Below are positions 54,739-62,648 of a stretch of 64,000 bases of DNA, one piece after another (the stretch's first letter is position 1; every line of letters starts with the position of its first letter). This DNA comes from Bacteroides sp. M10 (GTDB lineage Bacteria; Bacteroidota; Bacteroidia; Bacteroidales; Bacteroidaceae): contig NZ_CP060488.1 in the NCBI RefSeq assembly GCF_014334015.1, positions 2,624,501-2,688,500 of the forward strand, in the 5' to 3' direction. The notes under the pieces were generated by a model. The model was not told the DNA's origin. It ran no database searches and worked only from the letters and a program-made list of their open reading frames with translations. The position numbers were made by a program, and so were the translations under genes.

Positions 54739-57700
54739 ATGAAGTGCTTAAATCTAATTCTTCTTATTCTGATTGTGAGTAGTTGTCCGATAAGTCTTAT
54801 TCATGCTTTTTTTGATAAAGACATTCGTTTGCTGACCATGCAAGATGGTTTGGCCGATAATACAATCACTTCTATATATAAGGATGATGATGGATTTATG
54901 TGGTTTGGAACAAGTAATGGGATAAGCCGTTATGACGGTAGGACGGTCCGGAATTTCAAACCAGCAGAAAGCTATCTTCCAAATTCTGTTATCGTACGAT
55001 TGTCGCATGATTATTTGGGAATCGTTTCTAATGGAACTTTTCATTTTTTCAACCGGAAAATGGAATCTTTCATTCCTGTCTTTTCCGGTTCCAATATGGA
55101 GAAGCTTACTTTAGATCGAATATTGCCTGCTGACGAATCTTCTTTTTGGGGAATATCTGGGAATAAATTACTATTGTGTCAATGGGAGGAACAAACAGAA
55201 CCGGAAAGACGTACATTGACTATTCGTATCAGGCTGCAAAAAGAATACAATTTATTGTCAAAGGATGGTGGCTCCTTTAGTACTATCTGTTATGATGGGG
55301 AGAATAAGAATAGAATCTGGTTGGCAACTAATAAAGGCTATCTGTGTCTATTCTGTGTGGATACTTCGGAGGTGTGTCAAAAAGTTTTGCTGGATAGTGG
55401 AGGGGCATTACATATAACTTCTGCTTTAAGCAGACAAGGTATTGTCTGGATTTCAACTTTGGCTAGAGGAATTATTCGTTATCATACACGCACAGGTCTT
55501 GTTGACTGTATTTCTTATGGTGGAGTGGGAAAAGAAAATCTTCTCTCCCATACGGATGTTTATGAAACTATATACATCGGAAATAATCGTTATTTAGCGG
55601 CAACATGGAGTGGCTATACCTTACTGATGCCGGATGGAGAAAATGGGGAAGAGATGACTTCTGAAATATATAACTACACATATACACAAATTCACCGGAA
55701 TCTTGAGACGAGGTTGATTTCTGCCTATTATGACCCGAATGGTGTTTTATGGATAGGTACCAATGGCGGTGGAGTGATGTACTCGGACTTGAGGTCGCAA
55801 TTTTATAACCGTTATTATCAGAATAGACATAATGAAATATGTAGTGTACTCATGGATGATGAGCGACATATATGGTTAGCTACTTTTCACAAAGGGATAA
55901 TGCGGAGTGATATGCCGTATGTTCAAGGTAAGAAACTGACCTTTTCTGGGGTAGATACAAAAAAAGAAAAGTCGGAAGAAACAGTATTATGTGCTTTGAA
56001 AGATTCTGCCGGAAATCTTTGGTTTGGAAATAGGAATGGTATGCTGACTGTTTATAACACTAAATCCGGTAGGTTTACAACCCAGCCTTTGTTGATAAAG
56101 GGAAGTGTTAGCAAATCTCCTGTATGGGCTTTGTATATGGATGAAAAAGGCCGGTTCTGGATTGGTACGGAACAAGGGCTTCTTTTATATGATCCTCAAA
56201 TAGGGACATGTGTAAAATTGCCGGTGGAGCGGTGTCTAAATGAGAAAGGTTCTCTTTGGGTGCGTGCCATTACCAGAACCAGAGATGGGGCAATATGGCT
56301 GGGAACAAGTGAGCAGGGAGTATGCAGAATTACAGAGTTAGCTTCCGGTGATATAACGGCAAAAAAAGGTTATGAACCTAATATAAACCTTGATTATCAT
56401 TCGGTGCGTTCTTTATTGGCATCTTCAGATGGAAATTTATATATCGGCTATGTGGATGGATTTGCTGTTCTTTCGCCTTCTCAAGATACAATCAGCGAAT
56501 TTTATACTACTAATAATGGATTGTGTAGTAACTTTGTCGGATGTATAGTGGAAGATGGTAAGGGGCGCATCTGGCTGGGCAGTAATTCAGGAATATCACG
56601 TTATAGTCGTCATCAACATCTTTTTTATAATTATTATATAGCAGGAAGTAACCGTTCTGCTATATTCAGTTGTAATACGTTGTTTTTTGGAAATAATCAG
56701 AGTCTGACTTATTTTGATCCGGATGAAATAGATGCTTATCCGAACAACGAACGGGTTTTGATTACCGGTTTGGAGGTCGACAATCGCTCCGTTGAGATCG
56801 GAGAAACGATAAATAACCAAATTGTGCTCGACAAAATGATTTCTTATACAGATCAGGTAATATTGAATAATGATAATCGGGACTTTTCTCTAGTGTTCAA
56901 TAATCTATCTTATTCAAACGAACAGCAGAAATATCACTACCGGCTTTTACCCTATCAAGAGGGCTGGCTAATATCTGACGATGGAGAAAAAGCGTCATAT
57001 ACCAATTTATCTGCCGGAGATTATATCTTTGAAGTGAGGAGTATTTATCCGGATGGAAAGACTGGTCCTGTAACTTCTTTGAAAATCGTTATTCTTCCTC
57101 ATTGGAGTAACACTTTAATCTTCCGCATTTGCATATTTTTGTTGGTATTGGGTGGGATAATTTATTGTATACGGTTGATAAAAATGCGCCAAAAGCGTTT
57201 GGAACGCGAAATGCAGATGAAACATGAGTTGTTGACCGTCAATATGGAACGTGAGAAAGAACACCAGATACGTATGGAACGTGAAAACTTTTTCACGGGT
57301 GCTGCCCACGAGCTACGTACTCCACTAACTTTGATTCTTGCCCCTTTGCAGGAACTGATGAAACAATATAACCCGTTAGAGCCTTTTTATAAGAAGCTGC
57401 AAGTAATGTATAAAAATGCAACTTCGTTGCACACCCTGGTCGATCATTTGCTATACGTGCAGAAGATAGAAGCGGGAATGGTAAAACTTCAGTTATCTGA
57501 AATTGATATAGTTCAATTGATAAAGACCGCGTCAGATTCTTACTGCCAAATGGCAGAAATCAAAGGCTTGCATTTTGAGATAACCTTGCCGGAAAATAAA
57601 TTGATGGTTTGGATAGACGAAGCAAAGATCTTCTCAGCAGTTCAGAATCTCTTATCAAATGCATTTAAATACACATCTCCGGGCGGGAGTATTTTGTTGT

Positions 57701-58830
57701 CCGTTTCACATACGATAAAGGACGGACAAGGATATTGTCAAATCGCTGTTTCAGACACAGGTAAAGGTATTTCCGAAGAACTGCAAAAACATGTTTTTGA
57801 ATCTTTCATAATAGGAGACAATCTTCCTGAATTTTCTACAAAGGTGGGGATCGGTTTACATATTGTCAAGCATATGATGGATTTACATCATGGCATGGTT
57901 ACATTACAAAGTGTACCGGGTGAAGGAAGCACATTTGTACTGTATATTCCTGAGGGAAAAGCACATTTTGCAAAAGATGATTATGAATTGCCGGAACCTC
58001 ATTTGAAAACAACGAAACAAGGACATGAAAAAGAACTTCCGGTTTTGCTATATGGAGAAGACACACAGGAAGTTATGACTAAAAAGAGTTTGTTGGTCAT
58101 AGAAGATAATGAAGATGTACGTGAATATATATGTAGTTTGTTTAGCTCCAGGTACCAATTATATGAAGCTGTCGACGGGGAAGAAGGTGTACGAATGGCG
58201 AAAGAGAAACTTCCCGATTTGATTATTTCGGACGTGATGATGCCTGTAAAAGACGGATTTACTTGTTGTCAGGAGATTCGTTCACAACAAGAGACGGCAC
58301 ATATTCCTATCCTTATGCTCACGGCTAAGGCGGAAGATGCTGATATATTGGAAGGTTCACATAGTGGTGCGGATGATTATATGATGAAACCTTTTAATCC
58401 CGAAATTTTGAAGGCGAAAGTCGACAATCTGATTTTACAGCGTGAGCGATTGAAACGGATTTATACTAAAGCATTGATGCTGAAGCAAAAATCGGAAGAA
58501 GGAGAACAAGAAGATGACTTTCTGTTACAGCTCATTCATGTGATAGAGTTGAATATCTCTAATGAGAACTTCAACGTTAAAATGCTGGCAGAACAGATGA
58601 ATATGAGCCAGCCTACCTTATATCGTAAGGTGAAGCAGCGCAGTGACTTATCCATAATAGATATGATTCGCAGTATTCGCATCAGTAAAGCTGCTGCACT
58701 AATTCTGGAGAACCGATACTCTATTCAGGAGATAACAGAACTGGTTGGTTATTCGGATACCCGCACTCTCCGCAAGCATTTTACGGAACATTTTGGGGTA
58801 TCTCCTTCTAAATATATGGGAGAAATATAG
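54739..58830 (+). CDS. hybrid two-component system regulator (HTCS) of the fucosidase/sulfatase PUL
   Basis: 1363 residues from ATG 54739, chosen because it gives MKCLNLILLILIVSSCPIS as signal; an in-frame ATG at 54694 adds a charged tail. Domains: two propellers of Reg_prop repeats (FMWFGTSNGISRYDG, VLWIGTNGGGVMYS, FWIGTEQGLLLYD), Y_Y_Y domain, membrane helix (~790-815), kinase with H857 in GAAHELRTPLTLI and N-box NLLSNAFKYTSPGG, receiver D1165 in LIISDVMMPV with DDYMMKPFNP, and AraC-type HTH at the end (KMLAEQMNMSQPTLYRKV ... GYSDTRTLRKHFTEHFGVSPSKY). It would sense the sulfated fucosylated oligosaccharide and activate the divergent SusC/SusD operon. Confidence 0.96.
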   Translation: MKCLNLILLILIVSSCPISLIHAFFDKDIRLLTMQDGLADNTITSIYKDDDGFMWFGTSNGISRYDGRTVRNFKPAESYLPNSVIVRLSHDYLGIVSNGTFHFFNRKMESFIPVFSGSNMEKLTLDRILPADESSFWGISGNKLLLCQWEEQTEPERRTLTIRIRLQKEYNLLSKDGGSFSTICYDGENKNRIWLATNKGYLCLFCVDTSEVCQKVLLDSGGALHITSALSRQGIVWISTLARGIIRYHTRTGLVDCISYGGVGKENLLSHTDVYETIYIGNNRYLAATWSGYTLLMPDGENGEEMTSEIYNYTYTQIHRNLETRLISAYYDPNGVLWIGTNGGGVMYSDLRSQFYNRYYQNRHNEICSVLMDDERHIWLATFHKGIMRSDMPYVQGKKLTFSGVDTKKEKSEETVLCALKDSAGNLWFGNRNGMLTVYNTKSGRFTTQPLLIKGSVSKSPVWALYMDEKGRFWIGTEQGLLLYDPQIGTCVKLPVERCLNEKGSLWVRAITRTRDGAIWLGTSEQGVCRITELASGDITAKKGYEPNINLDYHSVRSLLASSDGNLYIGYVDGFAVLSPSQDTISEFYTTNNGLCSNFVGCIVEDGKGRIWLGSNSGISRYSRHQHLFYNYYIAGSNRSAIFSCNTLFFGNNQSLTYFDPDEIDAYPNNERVLITGLEVDNRSVEIGETINNQIVLDKMISYTDQVILNNDNRDFSLVFNNLSYSNEQQKYHYRLLPYQEGWLISDDGEKASYTNLSAGDYIFEVRSIYPDGKTGPVTSLKIVILPHWSNTLIFRICIFLLVLGGIIYCIRLIKMRQKRLEREMQMKHELLTVNMEREKEHQIRMERENFFTGAAHELRTPLTLILAPLQELMKQYNPLEPFYKKLQVMYKNATSLHTLVDHLLYVQKIEAGMVKLQLSEIDIVQLIKTASDSYCQMAEIKGLHFEITLPENKLMVWIDEAKIFSAVQNLLSNAFKYTSPGGSILLSVSHTIKDGQGYCQIAVSDTGKGISEELQKHVFESFIIGDNLPEFSTKVGIGLHIVKHMMDLHHGMVTLQSVPGEGSTFVLYIPEGKAHFAKDDYELPEPHLKTTKQGHEKELPVLLYGEDTQEVMTKKSLLVIEDNEDVREYICSLFSSRYQLYEAVDGEEGVRMAKEKLPDLIISDVMMPVKDGFTCCQEIRSQQETAHIPILMLTAKAEDADILEGSHSGADDYMMKPFNPEILKAKVDNLILQRERLKRIYTKALMLKQKSEEGEQEDDFLLQLIHVIELNISNENFNVKMLAEQMNMSQPTLYRKVKQRSDLSIIDMIRSIRISKAAALILENRYSIQEITELVGYSDTRTLRKHFTEHFGVSPSKYMGEI

Positions 58831-58906
58831 ATATTTTATCACCTAAAACTAGCGAAAAGAAGAAAGGTAGTACAACCATTATCAGGGAAGTGCAAAAAGG
58901 AATCAT

Positions 58907-59000
58907 TTCTCACTACTATGAGAATAAATACTCATAGTAATGAGAACTTTTTCTCATCGCATTGAGAAAATTTTCTCATAGGCATGAGAACACTTGAGAA
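58907..59000. repeat. 22-bp-period array of TTCTCA/TGAGAA half-sites
   Basis: TGAGAA begins at 58919, 58941, 58963 and 58985, exactly 22 bp apart, with an extra copy at 58995. TTCTCA (once TACTCA) begins at 58907, 58929, 58951 and 58973, also 22 bp apart. The unit is TTCTCA-N6-TGAGAA-N4. It lies between the convergent stop codons of the HTCS gene and the sigma-54 regulator. Architecture is the same as the array at 21920-22103, with unrelated half-site sequence. Confidence 0.85.
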
Positions 59001-59019
59001 AATGCAAGAACGTAACTTG

Positions 59020-60393
59020 TTACAAATCAATATTGTATAATTTCAATTTATTATATAAAGTCTTCCGATCAATATTCAGTAATTGCGCTGCTTTACTCTT
59101 ATTGTTTCCTGTTTGGCGTAGTGCCTCCAAAATATGCTCTTTTTCAGTCTCTTCATTGCGTAATGCAATGCTCGTATTGCTGGATGCAGGAGTTTCTAAA
59201 AGCTCGGTCCCCAATTCCAATAGAGTAATGAAACTGCCTTGTGCCAATAAAGTTGCTCTTTTGATGATGTTCTTCATTTGGCGCAAATTTCCCGGCCAAT
59301 GATAATTCATTAAAGCTTGCGATGCTTTTGCATCGAAACCAATCAGGTGTTTATCCAGTTCCTTGTTTGCCTGATCGAGGAAGAAATTGGCAAAGAGCAG
59401 AATATCTTCTTTCCGTTCTTTCAGATCGGGCATCCGGAGAGTAAATTCATTGATGCGATGATAAAGGTCTTCACGGAAAGTACCTTTTTCAATAGCTTGT
59501 TCCAGATTCTCATTGGTGGCAGATACCAGACGAATATCTACCGATATCTCCTGTGTAGAACCTACCGGACGTATTTTTCTCTCTTGCAAGGCACGAAGCA
59601 GTTGTATCTGCACTTCATAACTAAGGTTTCCGATCTCATCCAGAAAGATAGTACCACCGTTGGCTGCAACGAAAGCCCCCGTTTTATCTGTCAGAGCACC
59701 TGTAAACGAACCTTTCACATGACCGAAAAATTCGGAAGCAGCCAGTTCTTTGGGGATAGATCCACAATCTACGGCAATAAACGGTTTATCGTTTCGTTTG
59801 CTAAGTTGATGAATACGGTGCGCCACATACTCTTTTCCTGTTCCGCTGGAACCGTTGATAAGTACGGACATATTGGTCGGAGCTACCAGACCTACATAAT
59901 TGTAGAGCTGTTTGGCTGCATCACTTTCTCCTTCCAGATAAGCACGATGATTTTCTGTTGAATCTTTAGATGAAGTAGAAGCACCTTTTTTAGAAGAAGA
60001 TTTAGCAACGTTATGAGTAGCAGGACTCTTTTCAGACTGCAGACATTCAGAAATTTTCTTCAGTAATTCTTCCGGATTTACCGGTTTGGCTATATAATCA
60101 CGTGCTCCCAGTTTCATTGCCTGTACGGCGGATTGTATATCCGCATAGCCAGTCATGATGATTAAAGGAATGTCCATGCCTTGTTCATTCATCCATTTCA
60201 GCAGATCGATACCTTCGTGGTCGGGTAGTCGCAGGTCTGATAAAATCAGATCGACGTTTTGGCTTTCGATATGTTTTCGGGCGCGGGCAATATTACTCAC
60301 TGATGATACTTCAAAGCCCTTTTTGCCTAGCCAGGTTTTTAGCATCATTCCAAAAGTGATATCATCTTCAACGATCAATATGGAGCTCATCAT
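59020..60393 (-). CDS. NtrC-family sigma-54-dependent response regulator
   Basis: 457 residues. Receiver domain 1-120 with D53 in LILSDLRLPD, T in MTGYAD and K in YIAKPV. AAA+ domain ~155-380: Walker A NGSSGTGKE, the sigma-54 contact loop GSFTGA, Walker B GGTIFLDEIG, and the arginine-finger region. The C-terminal Fis-type HTH is ILEALRQTGNNKSKAAQLLNIDRKTLYNKL. It activates sigma-54 promoters after phosphorylation. No sensor kinase gene is adjacent on either side, so the partner is elsewhere. A serine-rich linker (KSSSKKGASTSSKDST) joins receiver and AAA+ domains. Confidence 0.95.
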   Translation of the reverse strand: MMSSILIVEDDITFGMMLKTWLGKKGFEVSSVSNIARARKHIESQNVDLILSDLRLPDHEGIDLLKWMNEQGMDIPLIIMTGYADIQSAVQAMKLGARDYIAKPVNPEELLKKISECLQSEKSPATHNVAKSSSKKGASTSSKDSTENHRAYLEGESDAAKQLYNYVGLVAPTNMSVLINGSSGTGKEYVAHRIHQLSKRNDKPFIAVDCGSIPKELAASEFFGHVKGSFTGALTDKTGAFVAANGGTIFLDEIGNLSYEVQIQLLRALQERKIRPVGSTQEISVDIRLVSATNENLEQAIEKGTFREDLYHRINEFTLRMPDLKERKEDILLFANFFLDQANKELDKHLIGFDAKASQALMNYHWPGNLRQMKNIIKRATLLAQGSFITLLELGTELLETPASSNTSIALRNEETEKEHILEALRQTGNNKSKAAQLLNIDRKTLYNKLKLYNIDL

Positions 60394-60446
60394 GTCAGGT
60401 TTTGATTCTTTTAAGTCACAAAGGTAAGAGGATTTAGGCGAAAGTG

Positions 60447-60454
60447 GTATATTT
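60447..60454 (+). promoter_or_regulatory. -7 box of the PPIase-M16-MATE genes
   Basis: TATATTTG matches TAnnTTTG exactly, 26 bp before the ATG at 60481. A near-match on the - strand, TACCTTG, lies close by and may serve the divergent sigma-54 regulator. Confidence 0.62.
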
Positions 60455-60480
60455 GCAAACTTAAATTAAATAAAAGTGTT

Positions 60481-61320
60481 ATGAAAAAGATTCTATTGAT
60501 AATATTAACCATATCGTTTTGCGGACTTACTGCCTGCAAAACCGGAACAAAAAAAGGAGGAGACATGGATAAAGAAACGTTGGTAAAGATTGAAACAACT
60601 GTAGGAGATATCGAGGTGAAACTATATAATGAGACACCGAAACATCGTGATAATTTTATCAAACTGGTGAAGGACGGTGTTTATGAAGGCACACTGTTTC
60701 ATCGTGTTATCAAAGATTTTATGATTCAGGCTGGTGACCCGGACTCAAAGAATGCACCGAAAGGAAAAATGCTGGGTACGGGAGATGTAGGTTATACTGT
60801 TCCCGCTGAATTTGTATATCCTAAATATTTCCATAAGAAAGGTGCCCTGTCCGCTGCCCGTCAGGGAGATAATGTGAACCCGAAGAAAGAATCTTCCGGT
60901 TGTCAGTTCTATATCGTGACAGGTAAGGTGTTCAATGACTCTACCTTGCTGGGTATGGAAAGCCAGATGAATGAGAATAAGATTAATGTTATTTTCAATA
61001 CGCTGGCACAGAAACACATGAAGGAAATTTATAAGATGCGAAAAGCAAATGACGAAAACGGTCTTTATGATTTGCAGGAAAAGTTGTTTGCAGAGGCACA
61101 GGAAATGGCAGCCAAACAACCGGAATTTCATTTCACTCCGGAACAGATTGAAGCCTATACAACGGTGGGAGGAACTCCGCATCTGGATGGCGAATATACT
61201 GTGTTCGGCGAAGTAGTGAAAGGTTTGGATATTGTGGATAAAATCCAGCAGGTGAAAACCGACCGTAGCGATCGTCCCGAAGAAGATGTAAAAATAACAA
61301 AGGTGACAATACTTGACTGA
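60481..61320 (+). CDS. cyclophilin-type peptidyl-prolyl isomerase lipoprotein with internal insertion
   Basis: 279 residues. Lipobox cysteine 19 (GLTAC), then KTGTKKGGD, not acidic, so probably on the periplasmic face. Cyclophilin motifs: VGDIEVKLYNETPKHRDNF, YEGTLFHRVIKDFMIQAGD with the catalytic-type FHR-x-I-x-x-FMIQ-x-GD, and SSGCQFYIVTGK. The usual domain is ~165 residues; here some 75 residues rich in K, E, N and A (about 151-228) are inserted between FYIVTG and the last block GTPHLDGEYTVFGEVVKGLDIVDKI. It likely speeds folding of envelope proteins. The insertion looks helical and may act as a chaperone arm. M16 peptidase starts 5 bp downstream. Confidence 0.93.
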   Translation: MKKILLIILTISFCGLTACKTGTKKGGDMDKETLVKIETTVGDIEVKLYNETPKHRDNFIKLVKDGVYEGTLFHRVIKDFMIQAGDPDSKNAPKGKMLGTGDVGYTVPAEFVYPKYFHKKGALSAARQGDNVNPKKESSGCQFYIVTGKVFNDSTLLGMESQMNENKINVIFNTLAQKHMKEIYKMRKANDENGLYDLQEKLFAEAQEMAAKQPEFHFTPEQIEAYTTVGGTPHLDGEYTVFGEVVKGLDIVDKIQQVKTDRSDRPEEDVKITKVTILD

Positions 61321-61325
61321 AATAT

Positions 61326-62564
61326 ATGAAAATCAACAGGCATATTCTTGATAATGGGTTACGTCTGGTACATTCGCAGGACGAAAGTACGCAGATGGTT
61401 GCCCTTAATATATTATATAATGTGGGAGCTCGCGACGAAGATCCCGAACATACCGGTTTTGCCCATTTGTTCGAACACCTGATGTTCGGAGGGTCGGTGA
61501 ATATTCCCGATTATGATATGCCGCTTCAACTGGCGGGTGGAGAGAATAATGCCTGGACGAATAATGATATAACCAATTACTACCTCACTGTACCTCGTCA
61601 GAATGTAGAAACCGGCTTTTGGTTGGAATCCGACCGGATGTTGAGTCTTGATTTTAGCAAACGGAGTCTGGAGGTACAGCGGGGAGTAGTAATGGAAGAA
61701 TTCAAACAGCGATGTTTGAATCAGCCTTATGGGGATATCGGACATCTTTTGCGTCCTCTGGCTTATCAGACGCATCCTTATCAATGGCCTACTATTGGAA
61801 AAGAGTTGTCGCATATTGCCAATGCTACGCTGGAAGAAGTGGAGGCATTCTTTTTCCGTTTTTATGCTCCTAATAATGCTATATTAGCTGTGACCGGCAA
61901 TATCTCTTTCGAAGAGGCGGTTGCTTTGACAGAAAAATGGTTCGGCTCTATTCCTCGTCGGGAAGTTCCTCAACGGAACCTGCCACAGGAGCAGGAACAG
62001 ACGGAAGAGCGCCGGCTGACGGTAGAGAGAAATGTTCCTCTCGATTCTTTATTTATGGCATACCACATGCCTGCCCATTGCCATCCGGATTATTATGCAT
62101 TTGATATTCTGTCGGATGTGTTGAGTAACGGGCGTTCCAGCCGTTTGAGCCAGCGTTTGGTACAGCAGAAACAATTATTCTCAAGTATAGATGCCTATAT
62201 TTCCGGCAGTGTAGATGCGGGGTTATTCCATATTAGTGGTAAACCTTCGGCAGGTGTCACCCTGGAACAAGCGGAAGCGGCAGTACGGGAAGAACTGGAT
62301 TTGTTGCAACAAGAATTGGTTGACGAACAGGAACTGGAAAAGGTGAAGAATAAATTTGAGTCTACCCAGATATTCGGCAACATCAATTATTTAAATGTGG
62401 CAACCAACCTGGCTTGGTACGAATTGCTTGGTCGGGCGGAGGACATGGAAAAAGAGGTCGATCGTTATCGGTCTGTCACAGCCGAACAATTGCGGGCGGT
62501 AGCTCAATCTGCTTTCCGTAAGGAGAACGGAGTAATACTTTATTATAAGAAACAACAAAATTAA
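61326..62564 (+). CDS. M16 family zinc peptidase
   Basis: 412 residues, one M16 double-domain half. The inverse zinc motif is H47-L-F-E50-H51 (FAHLFEHLMFGG), with the third ligand in the downstream QRGVVMEEFKQR region; the second domain includes SLFMAYHMPAHCHPDYYAFDILSDVLSNGRSSRL. No signal peptide is seen, so cytosolic or exported by another route. It would degrade peptides. It overlaps almost with the PPIase gene (5-bp gap), suggesting a joint envelope-maintenance role. Many M16 enzymes work as pairs with an inactive partner; no partner is seen next to it here. Confidence 0.93.
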   Translation: MKINRHILDNGLRLVHSQDESTQMVALNILYNVGARDEDPEHTGFAHLFEHLMFGGSVNIPDYDMPLQLAGGENNAWTNNDITNYYLTVPRQNVETGFWLESDRMLSLDFSKRSLEVQRGVVMEEFKQRCLNQPYGDIGHLLRPLAYQTHPYQWPTIGKELSHIANATLEEVEAFFFRFYAPNNAILAVTGNISFEEAVALTEKWFGSIPRREVPQRNLPQEQEQTEERRLTVERNVPLDSLFMAYHMPAHCHPDYYAFDILSDVLSNGRSSRLSQRLVQQKQLFSSIDAYISGSVDAGLFHISGKPSAGVTLEQAEAAVREELDLLQQELVDEQELEKVKNKFESTQIFGNINYLNVATNLAWYELLGRAEDMEKEVDRYRSVTAEQLRAVAQSAFRKENGVILYYKKQQN

Positions 62565-62648
62565 ATTCTCCCTTTTTATAATCTATCAGTGAAAGGGAAA
62601 AGTCCCTTTGCCTGAAAATGGAGATACGTTTAGGTAACGGAAAAGTAA

